DNA of 64,000 nucleotides from Alphaproteobacteria bacterium (GCA_019232625.1 JAFANP010000052.1:1-64000); one strand, 5' to 3'. Counted from the first letter of the stretch, positions 8,906 through 20,479 are shown. Program-made: numbers and translations. Notes: generated by a model from the sequence alone, not told the origin.

Positions 8906-9535
8906 ATGGCAACCAAAACCCAGTCAAACCCGCGCAGCAACAAGTCGCGCTCCGGCGCTTCCTCTAGCGACGAGGGCGCCTTTTCCTGGGGCGGCGGAAG
9001 CGCCGGAGTCCTTGCCGGCGCCGCGCTCGCCGGCGCCGCCATGGGCATCGCCGCCAATGTCGGCCGCAAGCTGTTCGTCCAGTTCTCGACCGGCGCCACC
9101 GGCGACTGGCTCGACGCGCTGAAGACGGAGCATGCGCTGACGCTCGCCCTCTTCGACAAGATCGAGGCGACCGACGACACGCAGGCGATGATGCGCTCCC
9201 ATCTGCTGATGAAGCTCAAATATGCGCTCACCAAGCATGCCAGCGAGGAGGAGAACGTCATCTATCCGGCGCTGCGCCAGGCCAACCTCGCCCACGACGC
9301 CGACGCGCTCAATTCCGAGCACGGCTACGTCAAGACCTATCTCTACGAGCTGGAGACCCTCCCCAACACCAGCCCCGAATGGCTCGCCAGGGTCCGCGAC
9401 TTCCGCGCGATGATCCAGGAGCATATCCGGATGGAGGAGGAGGAGGTCTTCCCCACCTTCCGCAAGGCGCTGAGCGAGGCCCAGAACGCCAAGCTCACCT
9501 CGCTGATGAACAAGGAAGGCTTCAAGATGGCGTGA
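8906..9535 (+). CDS. Hemerythrin-HHE domain protein
   Basis: 209 aa from ATG 8906, chosen because AGGAGG lies 6-11 nt upstream; the track start at 8858 lacks one and would overlap the putative promoter. The N-terminal 25 residues are polar (SNPRSNKSRSGASSS), then comes a Gly/Ala-rich hydrophobic stretch (AGVLAGAALAGAAMGIAANVG) that could insert in a membrane. The rest is a four-helix hemerythrin-like domain with His/Glu ligand candidates in HALTLALFD, the KHASEEENVIYPAL helix, SEHGYVKTYLY and EHIRMEEEEVFPTF. Such domains bind a di-iron centre and sense or store O2 or NO. A role in general stress fits the possible EcfG promoter. Confidence 0.88.
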   Translation: MATKTQSNPRSNKSRSGASSSDEGAFSWGGGSAGVLAGAALAGAAMGIAANVGRKLFVQFSTGATGDWLDALKTEHALTLALFDKIEATDDTQAMMRSHLLMKLKYALTKHASEEENVIYPALRQANLAHDADALNSEHGYVKTYLYELETLPNTSPEWLARVRDFRAMIQEHIRMEEEEVFPTFRKALSEAQNAKLTSLMNKEGFKMA

Positions 9536-9540
9536 CCCGC

Positions 9541-9679
9541 CGATCCTCCCGTCGAGGGGAGGCGGCAGTACGAAGAGACGACGGAGGGGTGTCGGAGCTC
9601 GGGAAGCAATTCCGAGCCGAGACACCCCTCCATTATGCTGCGCAGGGTCCTCCCCTCGAAGGGGGGAGGATTTTCGATC
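9541..9679. repeat. Long imperfect palindromic intergenic repeat between convergent genes
   Basis: Almost the whole gap between the hemerythrin gene and secA folds back on itself. The outer arms are CGATCCTCCCGTCGAGGGG and its near complement ending GGGGGGAGGATTTTCGATCC. The inner arms are GGAGGGGTGTCGGAGCTCGG and CCGAGCCGAGACACCCCTCC. It resembles intergenic repeats common in Sphingomonas-like genomes and may act as a bidirectional terminator. Confidence 0.75.
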
Positions 9680-9680
9680 C

Positions 9681-12437
<2,757 letters not shown>

Positions 12438-12544
12438 GGGAGAATCCTGTCGTGTCGTAGAGGAAGGAAGCGCGCCTCCCCGGCGCCGCTTCTAGGGTTC
12501 ACGCGAAGATACGGATCCGCGACGAGGCGGTTCCGCCGGGGCCG

Positions 12545-12856
12545 CTATTCCAGCCGCCGCTCGTCGACCGGGGTCCTGCCCCGCAGGCCGGTCCGATCCG
12601 CCGGCCGGCCGTAGGGCGCCGCCACGCGTGCCGCCCACGCCGGGCGGACGGCGACCCGGCGCACCGCCTCGGCCGGAGCCGCCGCCTGCTCCGCCACCGC
12701 GGCGATCGTCACGGCGGCCCGCTCCACCTGGCGCGCGTCCACCGCCCGGTCGCCGGAAATGAACCCGGTGAGGCCGGCCAGCATGGCGGAAAGGAAGAGC
12801 AGCAGTTCCAAGCGTGAAGGTCCCTCGGGCGCGGCGCGCGGGTCGAGCGCCGACAT
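12545..12856 (-). CDS. Small hypothetical protein with one membrane segment (103 aa)
   Basis: One hydrophobic helix is predicted at about residues 17-36 ([20 protein letters not shown]). It is followed by an Ala-rich helical stretch ([22 protein letters not shown]) and a basic tail. No known domain is recognised. It lies about 110 bp upstream of secA on the same strand. There is no good ribosome binding site before the ATG, and an overlapping ORF (12492-12893) exists in another frame, so the gene call itself is uncertain. The membrane helix after a charged start is the main argument for it. Confidence 0.45.
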   Translation of the reverse strand: MSALDPRAAPEGPSRLELLLFLSAMLAGLTGFISGDRAVDARQVERAAVTIAAVAEQAAAPAEAVRRVAVRPAWAARVAAPYGRPADRTGLRGRTPVDERRLE

Positions 12857-12920
12857 AGTGGCTGCGGGCGGCCGCGTCCATGGCTTGACGCACCGCGCCG
12901 CCGCGGCCTAGCCCGCGCCT

Positions 12921-13364
12921 ATGGACAAGCCCCTCACCGGCGGCTGCGCCTGCGGCGCCGTCCGCTACGAACTAAAGAGCCCACCGTTCGACGCGGGCTG
13001 GTGCCACTGCCGCACCTGCCAGCGCAATTCGGGCGCGCCCGCCATGGTGTTCGCGAGCGTTCCCGCCGGCCATCTCGTCTGGACGAGAGGCGCCGACCTC
13101 ATCCGCGCCTTCGCCTCGTCGGGCTTCGGCCACCGCAGCTTCTGCGGCGCCTGCGGGACGCCCTTCCTGATGGAGGTGGACCACCAGCCCGAGACCGTCG
13201 ACTTCTCGGTGGCGACCCTCGACGATCCGGCCGCGGCGGCGCCCGGCTTCCACATCTTCTGGGGAAGCCGCATCCCCTGGTTCGAGCCGAAGGACGACCT
13301 CCCCCGGCACGAGAAGTTCCGGCCCGACACGCGGGGCCTCGCCGGCACCGAGCCGCCGGAATAG
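12921..13364 (+). CDS. GFA family (glutathione-dependent formaldehyde-activating-like) protein
   Basis: 147 aa with the Mss4-like/GFA zinc fold. Cysteine ligands are seen in GGCACGAVRYEL, WCHCRTCQRNSG and FCGACGTPFLM, the full set for two zinc sites in this family. The name comes from Gfa of Paracoccus, which was reported to speed glutathione-formaldehyde adduct formation, but most relatives are of unknown activity. It is cytosolic, with no signal peptide. It is a lone gene, convergent with trxA. Confidence 0.9.
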   Translation: MDKPLTGGCACGAVRYELKSPPFDAGWCHCRTCQRNSGAPAMVFASVPAGHLVWTRGADLIRAFASSGFGHRSFCGACGTPFLMEVDHQPETVDFSVATLDDPAAAAPGFHIFWGSRIPWFEPKDDLPRHEKFRPDTRGLAGTEPPE

Positions 13365-13433
13365 CGCTCGCCCGGTCCCGACGGGCGCACGGGGAGACGA
13401 GAGGGCTCCCCCGCGGCCCGGATGTCGCCCGGC

Positions 13434-13793
13434 TTAGAGCGCGCCGCTCCCGGCGGGCGACGACCGATCCGCCAGAAGGCTCTGCTCCAGCCAGCCCTGG
13501 ATCTGGGTCTTGGGCGCCGCGCCGACCTTGGTCGCGGCCGGCTTGCCGTCCTTGAACAGGATCATCGTCGGGATGCCGCGGACGCCGTAGCGCGACGGTG
13601 CATCCGGATTCTCGTCGATGTTGAGCTTCACCACGGTCACCTTCTCGCCCAGCTCCTGGCTGATCTCCTCGAGCGCCGGCGCGATCATCCGGCACGGCCC
13701 GCACCATTCCGCCCAGAAGTCGACGAGCACCGGCTTGGAGGAGCCGATCACGTCCTGTTCGAAGCTGTCGTCGGTGACTTTCTTGGTGCTCAT
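13434..13793 (-). CDS. trxA: Thioredoxin
   Basis: 119 aa, of which the first 107 form a standard thioredoxin fold with the redox site WAEWCGPCRMIAP and the cis-proline loop GIPTMILFKDG. The last 12 residues (ADRSSPAGSGAL) are an extra polar tail. It is a general cytosolic disulfide reductase, reduced by thioredoxin reductase, whose probable gene trxB is at 51018-51983. The start lies 30 bp after the stop of addA on the same strand, so it is probably the last gene of the addA transcript, as is usual in sphingomonads. Confidence 0.96.
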   Translation of the reverse strand: MSTKKVTDDSFEQDVIGSSKPVLVDFWAEWCGPCRMIAPALEEISQELGEKVTVVKLNIDENPDAPSRYGVRGIPTMILFKDGKPAATKVGAAPKTQIQGWLEQSLLADRSSPAGSGAL

Positions 13794-13822
13794 CTCGATC
13801 TCCTGGAGGAACGGCTCTTCAT

Positions 13823-16800
13823 TTAGGAAGGCTCGGCCTCCCGCTCAACCTCCGCGCCGGCCGGAGCGTGCAGATCGAGCAGGTCGCCCGGAAGCGCGAA
13901 CAGGCGCGGGCCGGACGTGTAGAGCAGCTTCGCCTCGACCGGCCGGCCCGGGAAGATGACGCGCAGCGCCGCGCGGTAGGCGGCGACCTGGCGCAGATGC
14001 GCGGCCGGTATGTCCGAAAGGCCCGCCGGCACGGCGCGGCCGGTCTTGAACTCGGCGAGCAGGACGCGGTCCGGCGCGACGAGCAGCCGGTCGACCGTCC
14101 CCGAGACGACGAGCCCGTCGCCCACCACCGCCGCGACCGGCGCCTCGGCGAGCGCGCCCGGGCCGAACAGGTCGGCGTGGCGGGGGTCGTCGAGCACGGC
14201 GCAGGCGTCGGCGGCGATCGCCCGGCGGAGCGCCGCGTCCTCCACCCCCGCCGCGCCGGCGAGCCACCGCTCCGCCGTCTCCAGCCGGGCCCCCGGCGGC
14301 ACGTCGGGCAGGCGCTCGAACAATTGGTGGAGCCACCGCCCGCGCTGCGCCGCGTCGCGCTGGCGGGGGGACGGGGGCGGGTCGGCCACCTCGTCGGCCA
14401 TCGCCGAGGGCGCGAGCGGCCTTGGCGGGCGGCTCTCCGCCGGCGCCGGACGCGCCAGCCAGGCGGGCGGCGCGAGGGAGGGCGGCGCCCGGCGCGGAGC
14501 CGCCTTGGCGGAGGTTTCCGGATCTCCGTGTCGAAGCTCCCGCGACCAGGGGCCGCCCGGCTGCCACGTCGCCCCGGCCGCGCCGAGCGCCGCCGCCACC
14601 GCCGCGTGCCAGCTCCGCTCCGACGCCAGCCCGCGGTCCGCCGGGCCGAGCGCGCCGCCGATGTAGAGCCGTTCCTCGGCCCGGGTCATCGCCACGTAGA
14701 GCAGCCGCCAATGCTCCTCCCTCTCTCGCACATCCTGCATTTCGAGCTCGGCGGCGAGCGGCTCGGCCAGCTCGTCGCGCCGCGGCCGGAACAGGGGCAC
14801 GGCGGGCCCTTCCGTCCCGAGCGCGAACGAGACGAGGCGGTTCCCCGCCCGCCCCCGCTCCGGATCGGCGCAGGCGTCGGCGAGGATCACGACGGGCGCC
14901 TGCAACCCCTTGGAGCCGTGGACCGTCATCACCCGCACCGCGTCGAGCGGCGCGGACGGATCGCGGACGATCTCGACGTCGCCGCGCGAGAACCAGTCGA
15001 GGAAGCGCTGCAGCGACGGGGCTGAGGCCGCCTCGAACTCGAGCGCCGCCGAGAGCAGCTCCTCGATCGGGTCACGAGCCTCCGGGCCGAGCCGTTCGAG
15101 CAGCCTGCGCCGTCCTTGAATCGGCCCGGAGAGGATCGTCTCCAGGAACTGGTGGGGCGTCGCATAGTCCGCCATCGCCAGCAGCGATTGCAGCCCGAGC
15201 GCGCTGTCCGCCTGGCCGGGAAGGTCGCGCACCCGCGGCCAGAGCGCCCCCTCCCGCCCGTGCGCCGCCTCGAACAAGGTTTCCTGGCTCCACCCGAAAA
15301 GCGGCGAGACGAGCAAGGCGGCGAGGTTGAGATCGTCGAGCGGCTGCACCGCGAAGCGCGCCGCCGCGAGCAGGTCGCGGACCGCCAGCGGCGCGGTCAG
15401 CAGCAGCCGGTCCATGCCGGCCACCGGCACCCCTTCGGCATGGAGCCGGGCGACGAGCAGGGCGGCAAGGTCGCCCCGCCGCCGAACCAGGATCATTATG
15501 TCCTCCGGGCGCAGGGGCCGGCCCGTCGCCTCGACGAGGAACGGACGGTCGAGCCAGTGGCGGATCTGCCGGGCGAGGCGCGCCGCGTAGAGCCGCAGCG
15601 TGTCGCTGACCCACCCCTCCTCGCCGGCCTCGTCCTCCACGTCGGCGTCGCCGTTGAACGGCGCCCACAAGGTGACGCTGCCGCCGCGCCGCTTGTGCTC
15701 GGAGACGTGGCGGCCCGGCGGGCGCGGCAGACCGAAGGCGCCGTGGCCGAGATGGTCGAGGACCGCGTCCACCGCCTCCAGCACGGGCGGGGAGGAGCGG
15801 AAGCTGAGGTCCATCGACAGGTCGTGGAAGGGGGGCGGCAGCGGCCGGATCTCGAGCTGCTCCGCCGCTTCGCGAACCGCCCGCGCCTTCGCCTCGAAAT
15901 AGGCGCGGGCCTCCTCGAACTCGGACGGGTCGGTGCCCTGGAAGCCGAAGATCGCCTGCTTGTAGTCGCCGACGGTGAACAAGGTGCGGTGCCGCCCGGC
16001 CGCCGCTCCGGCGCCCGAGAAATATTCCTCGCTGAGCGCGCCGACGATGCGCCATTGCGCGGCGTTGGTGTCCTGCGCCTCGTCGACCAGGATGTGATCG
16101 GTGCGCTGGTCGAGCTTGTAGCGCACCCAGTCGCCCATTCCCGGCTCCGCCAGCAGCTTCTCGGCCCAGCGGATGAGGTCGTCGAAATCGACCAGCCCGG
16201 CCGCCCGCTTGGCGGCCGCATAGGCCTCCGCGAAGCGCTGCCCGGCGCGCAGGCCCGAGGCGTAGCAGCCGATCAGCTGGGCGAGCTTGCGCATCCGGAT
16301 GAGGCGGGCGCAGCATTCGAAGGCGGCGGCGGCGAGCCCGGCATAATCCTCGTCCTGCGGCGCGTGGCCCTTGGCGAAGCTCCTCATCTCGCCGTCCGCC
16401 TTGGCCCAGACGGCGTGGAGCGCGCCGAGCAGCCGCGCCCGCCCCGCCGGGTCCGCTTCCGCCCATTGCTCGCACAAGGAGGCCCGCTCGAGTCCGCTCT
16501 TCGTCCCCCAGCCGCGGTTGAGCAGGCCGAGGCGCCGCAGCGCCGCGACGTCGAATATCCCGTCGCAGCACTGGCCGGCGATCGCCTCGTCTATCTCGCC
16601 GGGCGGCACGCCGAAGGCGCGGCGGAGGCGGTCCTCGATCAGCTCCGGCGCGCCGAGCGCCGCCATCCCGTCCGGCGCCCGCGCGCAGCCCCTGAGGAAG
16701 GCCTCGGCACCCCCCTCGCCGAGCCGGTGGCTCAAGGCCTGGACGTCGGCGATCATCCGCTCGTCGCGCCGTTCCTCGGCCTCGACCAGCAGCTCGGCCA

Positions 16801-17290
16801 GGGTCTCGCGGGCCAGCCCCTGCTCCTCCCGCCCCTCGAGCGGCCGGAAGCCGGGCGCCAGCCCCGCCTCGGCCGGAAAGGCGGCGAGCAAGCCCTGGGC
16901 GAAGGCGTGGATGGTCTGGATCCTCAACCCGCCGCCGGGCGCGTCCAGAACCCGGGCGAACAGGGTCCTCGCCCGCGCGAGGCTGGGATCGTCGTTCGCC
17001 TCGCCGAGCGAGAACAGCTCCTTCCTCAGCGCCGCCGGCTTCAGCCTCACCCATGAGGCGAGCCGAGTATGGATTCGCTCCGCCATCTCGGCCGCCCCGG
17101 CCTTGGTGAAGGTGAGGCAGAGGATCGAGGCGGGGTCGACCCCGCTCAGCAGCAGGCGCAGAACCCGGGCGGTGAGGACGTGCGTCTTGCCGGTTCCCGC
17201 CGAGGCGGAGAGCGCGGCGTGGACGGCGGGCGAGGAGGCGGCGAGCTGCTCGTCCTCGAGCCGGTTCAACGGCTTGAAGCGCGCGCTCAT
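13823..17290 (-). CDS. addA: Double-strand break repair helicase-nuclease AddA
   Basis: 1155 aa, the expected length for alphaproteobacterial AddA. The N-terminal UvrD-like helicase has Walker A SASAGTGKTHVLTARVLRLL, Walker B ILVDEAQDTN and later the motif VMTVHGSKGLQAPVVIL; motif VI is LLYVAMTRAEERLYIGG. The C-terminal RecB-type nuclease keeps LLAEFKTGRAVP as its core. With AddB it unwinds and resects DNA ends to load RecA. The partner gene addB is 6 kb away (23331-26315), on the same strand, instead of adjacent. Antisense ORFs over this gene are shadows. Confidence 0.96.
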   Translation of the reverse strand: MSARFKPLNRLEDEQLAASSPAVHAALSASAGTGKTHVLTARVLRLLLSGVDPASILCLTFTKAGAAEMAERIHTRLASWVRLKPAALRKELFSLGEANDDPSLARARTLFARVLDAPGGGLRIQTIHAFAQGLLAAFPAEAGLAPGFRPLEGREEQGLARETLAELLVEAEERRDERMIADVQALSHRLGEGGAEAFLRGCARAPDGMAALGAPELIEDRLRRAFGVPPGEIDEAIAGQCCDGIFDVAALRRLGLLNRGWGTKSGLERASLCEQWAEADPAGRARLLGALHAVWAKADGEMRSFAKGHAPQDEDYAGLAAAAFECCARLIRMRKLAQLIGCYASGLRAGQRFAEAYAAAKRAAGLVDFDDLIRWAEKLLAEPGMGDWVRYKLDQRTDHILVDEAQDTNAAQWRIVGALSEEYFSGAGAAAGRHRTLFTVGDYKQAIFGFQGTDPSEFEEARAYFEAKARAVREAAEQLEIRPLPPPFHDLSMDLSFRSSPPVLEAVDAVLDHLGHGAFGLPRPPGRHVSEHKRRGGSVTLWAPFNGDADVEDEAGEEGWVSDTLRLYAARLARQIRHWLDRPFLVEATGRPLRPEDIMILVRRRGDLAALLVARLHAEGVPVAGMDRLLLTAPLAVRDLLAAARFAVQPLDDLNLAALLVSPLFGWSQETLFEAAHGREGALWPRVRDLPGQADSALGLQSLLAMADYATPHQFLETILSGPIQGRRRLLERLGPEARDPIEELLSAALEFEAASAPSLQRFLDWFSRGDVEIVRDPSAPLDAVRVMTVHGSKGLQAPVVILADACADPERGRAGNRLVSFALGTEGPAVPLFRPRRDELAEPLAAELEMQDVREREEHWRLLYVAMTRAEERLYIGGALGPADRGLASERSWHAAVAAALGAAGATWQPGGPWSRELRHGDPETSAKAAPRRAPPSLAPPAWLARPAPAESRPPRPLAPSAMADEVADPPPSPRQRDAAQRGRWLHQLFERLPDVPPGARLETAERWLAGAAGVEDAALRRAIAADACAVLDDPRHADLFGPGALAEAPVAAVVGDGLVVSGTVDRLLVAPDRVLLAEFKTGRAVPAGLSDIPAAHLRQVAAYRAALRVIFPGRPVEAKLLYTSGPRLFALPGDLLDLHAPAGAEVEREAEPS

Positions 17291-17342
17291 CCCGGCCGTC
17301 CGTCCCGCATCCTCCTTCTATAGGAAGGCGTGCGCGCCGCCG

Positions 17343-17675
17343 CTACCGGCCGGACGCCTCGACGGCGGCCCGCTCCGCCTCCGCGGCGAGCAGCCCGGGG
17401 CTTTGCTCCGGGACCATCCAGCGGCTCTCGTAGATCTCGACGGACGAGAAGATCGGGGTCGTGAAATAGGGATCCTCGGCCAGATAGGCGTCGAGCGCGG
17501 CGCGGTCGGGGAGGTCGAAGACGAACAGGCTGCCGATCATCTCGCCCTCCTCGATCAGCGGCCCGGCATAGACGATCCCCGCCTGCCGGCCCGCGACGAA
17601 CGCGAGATGCGCCGCCCGGCACCGCCGCCGCGCCGCGCCGCCGGGCACGTCGCGGCCGATCACCACGAACGTCAT
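17343..17675 (-). CDS. YciI family protein
   Basis: 110 aa, a dimeric alpha/beta barrel of the YCII group. The typical core is seen in RAAHLAFVAGRQ (the conserved His), IVYAGPLIEEGEMIGSLFVFD, and FTTPIFSSVEIYESRWMV near the end. Biochemical roles of the family are poorly known; some members are chlorinated-catechol dehydrochlorinases. It begins 2 bp after the stop of the small protein at 17678-17869, so they probably form one transcript, and 50 bp separate it from addA downstream. A run-on transcript into addA is possible. Confidence 0.85.
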   Translation of the reverse strand: MTFVVIGRDVPGGAARRRCRAAHLAFVAGRQAGIVYAGPLIEEGEMIGSLFVFDLPDRAALDAYLAEDPYFTTPIFSSVEIYESRWMVPEQSPGLLAAEAERAAVEASGR

Positions 17676-17677
17676 GC

Positions 17678-17869
17678 CTAGCTGGCCCGGTCGTGCGCCG
17701 TGTCGAGGTCGATCGCGGGGCCGGGCTCCGCGTCCGTGTCGACGCCCGCGCCCGACGGGCCGGACGAGGGCTCCTGGCCCTCGACGCGGTCGCCGGCCGG
17801 ACCGTTCCGGTCCTTCACAGGCTCCGAGGCGCCGTTCCGGTTGCTGGCGCCGCCGCTGTCATTGGTCAT
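17678..17869 (-). CDS. Small disordered acidic protein (63 aa), probable stress protein
   Basis: Start chosen at the ATG at 17869 (MTNDSGGASNRNG) because AAGGAG precedes it by 7 nt; the track start at 17893 lies upstream of that site. The protein is polar, acidic and low in hydrophobic residues (EPVKDRNGPAGDRVEGQE), so it is probably unstructured. No family is recognised. A GGGAC-N17-CGTT element lies just upstream, which would place it in the general stress regulon together with the YciI gene that follows after 2 bp. Confidence 0.6.
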   Translation of the reverse strand: MTNDSGGASNRNGASEPVKDRNGPAGDRVEGQEPSSGPSGAGVDTDAEPGPAIDLDTAHDRAS

Positions 17870-17891
17870 GTGCCGCTCCTTTCCGGGCGGC

Positions 17892-17917
17892 AACGCGCGG
17901 CAAGGCCGGCGTGTCCC
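17892..17917 (-). promoter_or_regulatory. Possible EcfG-type promoter for the 63-aa protein and yciI
   Basis: On the minus strand it reads GGGAC-N17-CGTT, one mismatch in the -35. The -10 ends 22 nt ahead of the ATG at 17869, leaving a short leader that holds the ribosome binding site AAGGAG. Confidence 0.4.
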
Positions 17918-18032
17918 TCGCGGGCGGTGGGCGCAGTGGCATCATCACCTCACCGTTCGCCGGATGCCCCCTCTCCCCGGGGGGTGAGGGAGTTTGGGGC
18001 CGAGTATCGATCCGCCTAAGCGGACCCACGCC

Positions 18033-18113
18033 TTAGAAGATGATCGCGCCGGCGACGAAGGCGATGAGGGCGATGGTCCAGTCGCGGGGCTGGAGGCGGC
18101 GGATGAGGTCCAT
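18033..18113 (-). CDS. 26-residue single-pass membrane peptide
   Basis: This gene is below the ORF-track limit. The peptide begins MDLIRRLQPRDWTIAL and ends in a hydrophobic helix (IALIAFVAGAIIF) followed by TAA. GGGAG lies 8 nt upstream of the ATG. The positive N-terminus and hydrophobic C-terminus suggest a tail-in-membrane or N-in orientation. It has its own promoter with a palindrome over the -10 box. No function is known. It lies 64 bp downstream of kup on the same strand, so a link with K+ uptake is possible but not shown. Confidence 0.6.
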   Translation of the reverse strand: MDLIRRLQPRDWTIALIAFVAGAIIF

Positions 18114-18129
18114 GGCGTGTCTCCCAGTG

Positions 18130-18168
18130 GTGTATTGTTGATATAATACACTACGGGAGGGTGCGCAA
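18130..18168 (-). promoter_or_regulatory. Sigma70-like promoter with palindromic operator for the 26-aa peptide
   Basis: On the minus strand TTGCGC (inside the kup 3' region and stop area) is followed by 17 nt and TATATC. A perfect 7-bp inverted repeat, GTGTATT-N8-AATACAC (18130-18151), covers the -10 box. Such AT-rich symmetry in a GC-rich region suggests a repressor site, of the kind used by GntR or PadR family regulators; the regulator is not in this window. Confidence 0.55.
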
Positions 18169-18176
18169 GCGGCGCT

Positions 18177-20096
18177 TCAGATCTTCACCTGGCTGCCCAT
18201 CTCCACCACCCGGTTGGGCGGCAGGCCGAAAAACTCCATCGGGCTCTCGGCGTTGCGCATCATCCAGGCGAACAGCTTCTCCCGCCAGATCGCCATGCCG
18301 CGCACCTTCGAGGCGAGCGGCGTCTGCCGCGAGAGGAAGAAGCTCGTCTCCATCATCTTGAACGGGAAGCCGCAGCGGTCGATCTTCGCCAGCGCCTCGG
18401 GGACGTTCATGTCCTCCATGAAGCCGAAATGGAGGACGATGCGATAGAAGCCCTCGCCCAGGTCCTCGACCTCGATCTGGCGGGTGCCGTCGACATAGGG
18501 CACGTCCTCGATCGCCACCTTGAGGAAGATCGAGCGCTGGTGGAGCACCTTGTTGTGCTTGAGGTTGTGGAGGAGGGCATGGGGCACGCCGTCCGCCTGG
18601 CTGGTCATGAACACGGCGGTGCCGGGCACCCGGGCGGCGCTGCTGGCGGCGGACTTGATGAACAGGGCCGGCGGGATCTCGCCCTGTCGCAGCTGCCGGG
18701 CGAGAAGCTGGCGCCCCTTCGCCCAGGTGGTGAGGAAGGTGAAGGCGATGAAGCCGATCATCAGCGGGAACCAGCCGCCGCTCGGCACCTTGAGGAGATT
18801 GGCCGAGAAATAGGCCGCGTCGACGACGAAGAACAGCGCCAGCAGGGCCGCGGCCGCGATCCTGTTCCAGTTCCACAGCGTGAAGAGGACGACGGCGAGG
18901 AGGCAGGTGTCGATGAACATCGCGCCGGTCACGGCGATCCCGTACGCGGCGGTGAGGTTGGACGAGTTGCGGAAGACGAGGACGAGGATGATGACCATGA
19001 TCATCAGCGCCCAGTTGATCGCGGGGATGTAGATCTGCGCCGCGGTCGCCTCGCTGGTATGCTCGATGCGCAGGCGCGGGACGAAGCCGAGGTGGATCGC
19101 CTGCTGGGTCACCGAGAAGGCGCCGGAGATCACCGCCTGGCTGGCGATGACGGTGGCGGCGGTGGCGATGAGGACGAGCGGAAGGCGGAACCATTCGGGC
19201 GCGAGCAGGAAGAAGGGGTTCTCGATCGCGCCGGGGTGCCCGATCAGAAGCGCCCCCTGCCCCAGGTAGTTCACCATCAGCGCCGGCAGGACGATGTAGA
19301 TCCAGGCCGCCTTGATCGGCCGGCGGCCGAAATGGCCCATGTCGGCATAGAGCGCCTCGGCCCCCGTCACCGCGAGCACGACCGAGCCGAGGGCGACGAA
19401 GGCGTGGAACCCTTCGGTGAGGAAGAATCGGATCGCCCAGAGCGGATTGAGCGCCATCATCACGCCCGGCGCCTGAGCGATGCTGAGCGCGCCCAGGGTG
19501 GCGAGGGTCGCGAAATAGACGCTCACCACCGGCCCGAACAACGTCCCCACCGCGGCGGTGCCGTGGCGCTGGATCATGAACAGGGCGATGAGGATGCCGA
19601 TGGCGATCGGCAGCACGAAGGCCTGGAGGCCCGCCTGCACGACGACCAGGCCCTCCACCGCCGACAGCACCGACACGGCCGGCGTGATCATCGAGTCGCC
19701 GTAGAAGAGCGCGCAGGCGAAGACTCCGAGCAGGACGATCCCCTTCCCCCAGCGCGCCCCTTCCGTCTTGCGCGAGATGAGGGCGAGCAGGGCCAGGCTT
19801 CCGCCCTCGCCCTTGTTGTCGGCCCGCATCAGGATGACGACATATTTCAGCGTCACCACGATCATCATCGACCAGAAGATGAGGCTGAGCACGCCGAAGA
19901 TGTGGAGCTTGTCGACCGGCAGGCGGTGATGGCCGGCGAAGGTCTCGCGGAAGGCGTAGAGCGGGCTCGTGCCGATATCGCCGAAGACGATCCCGATGGC
20001 GCCGAGGGTCAGCTTCCAGAGGCTGCCGTGCGGCGCGTGGCCGGGCGGCGGATCCCTGACGTCGGGCGTCGCAGCGGCAGCCGTCGCTTCGCTCAT
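18177..20096 (-). CDS. kup: KUP family potassium transporter (first copy)
   Basis: 639 aa from ATG 20096 ([12 protein letters not shown]), preceded by AAGGAAGAGG; the track start 12 codons upstream is weaker. About twelve hydrophobic segments fill residues 25-440, with family motifs [19 protein letters not shown] near the start and [12 protein letters not shown] in the middle. A cytosolic C-terminal domain follows ([14 protein letters not shown]). Kup/Trk-type proteins are inner-membrane K+/H+ symporters. A second homologue lies at 56994-58898, strongly alike in motifs. This copy sits in the stretch that separates addA and addB. Confidence 0.94.
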   Translation of the reverse strand: MSEATAAAATPDVRDPPPGHAPHGSLWKLTLGAIGIVFGDIGTSPLYAFRETFAGHHRLPVDKLHIFGVLSLIFWSMMIVVTLKYVVILMRADNKGEGGSLALLALISRKTEGARWGKGIVLLGVFACALFYGDSMITPAVSVLSAVEGLVVVQAGLQAFVLPIAIGILIALFMIQRHGTAAVGTLFGPVVSVYFATLATLGALSIAQAPGVMMALNPLWAIRFFLTEGFHAFVALGSVVLAVTGAEALYADMGHFGRRPIKAAWIYIVLPALMVNYLGQGALLIGHPGAIENPFFLLAPEWFRLPLVLIATAATVIASQAVISGAFSVTQQAIHLGFVPRLRIEHTSEATAAQIYIPAINWALMIMVIILVLVFRNSSNLTAAYGIAVTGAMFIDTCLLAVVLFTLWNWNRIAAAALLALFFVVDAAYFSANLLKVPSGGWFPLMIGFIAFTFLTTWAKGRQLLARQLRQGEIPPALFIKSAASSAARVPGTAVFMTSQADGVPHALLHNLKHNKVLHQRSIFLKVAIEDVPYVDGTRQIEVEDLGEGFYRIVLHFGFMEDMNVPEALAKIDRCGFPFKMMETSFFLSRQTPLASKVRGMAIWREKLFAWMMRNAESPMEFFGLPPNRVVEMGSQVKI

Positions 20097-20312
20097 CCTC
20101 TTCCTTCCGCTCCCGACGGAGCATCGTGACAAAGCCGGGTCGCGCCGACGGTTCCCGCTACGACGGGCCGCGGCGCCCTACGCCCTCCGCGCGGCGGCGG
20201 CAAGCCGGCGGCCGCTCGCGCGGGAGGCGGGCGCAGGCGCGCGCCTTGCGCTTTCGCGCGAGGCGATTTTGGGGTATAGGAGTCGCGGGGACGGGAGATA
20301 GTCGCCTTCCAG

Positions 20313-20364
20313 GGCAGCTGTCGCGAAACGCTCCGGAAAAAAATCCGGGGCGTTTCGTTTTTTC
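20313..20364 (+). terminator. Strong hairpin followed by T-run upstream of the sRNA promoter
   Basis: GAAACGCTCCGGA pairs with TCCGGGGCGTTTC around an A-rich loop, and is followed by GTTTTTTC on the plus strand. This has the form of an intrinsic terminator. No plus-strand gene precedes it; a weak TATAGG box at 20275-20280 could start a short RNA that ends here. Confidence 0.5.
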
Positions 20365-20365
20365 G

Positions 20366-20390
20366 GGAACCCCGCCGGGGGGTCGGCGTT
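20366..20390 (+). promoter_or_regulatory. EcfG-type promoter (exact consensus) ahead of the sRNA
   Basis: GGAAC (20366-20370), 16-nt spacer, CGTT (20387-20390): an exact match to the EcfG consensus known from Sphingomonas and relatives. No start codon follows at a suitable distance; instead a structured segment with an intrinsic terminator follows, which points to a stress-induced small RNA. Confidence 0.65.
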
Positions 20391-20396
20391 CTGCCT

Positions 20397-20479
20397 GTAC
20401 CCCACAGCGACCGTCAGCTCCCCCCTCCCCCCTCCCCGCTGACGGACGCAGAGCCCCGGCCTTAGTGCCGGGGCTTTTT
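20397..20479 (+). ncRNA. Probable EcfG-dependent small RNA with C-rich anti-Shine-Dalgarno loop
   Basis: Its 5' end is set about 7 nt after the promoter's CGTT. Hairpin 1 has the 8-bp stem CCGTCAGC/GCTGACGG (20411-20418 with 20438-20445) and a 19-nt loop made only of C and T, with repeated CCTCCCC. Hairpin 2 (20452-20475) is AGCCCCGGC-CTTAGT-GCCGGGGCT followed by TTTTC, a clear Rho-independent terminator. A C-rich loop that can pair with GGAGG ribosome binding sites is a known feature of alphaproteobacterial sRNAs such as the CcsR type. No Rfam family could be checked, so identity and size are inferred. Confidence 0.55.

Noticed and set aside
17945-18151. 68-aa minus-strand ORF at the micropeptide locus
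   Set aside because: It reads through the operator and repeat-like DNA with Ser/Pro-rich sequence; the 26-aa frame has the ribosome binding site and a membrane helix.
18429-20129. 566-aa plus-strand ORF opposite kup
   Set aside because: Shadow of kup; Asp/Glu/Arg/His-rich sequence typical of antisense frames in this window. The second kup has the same kind of shadow at 57279-59012.
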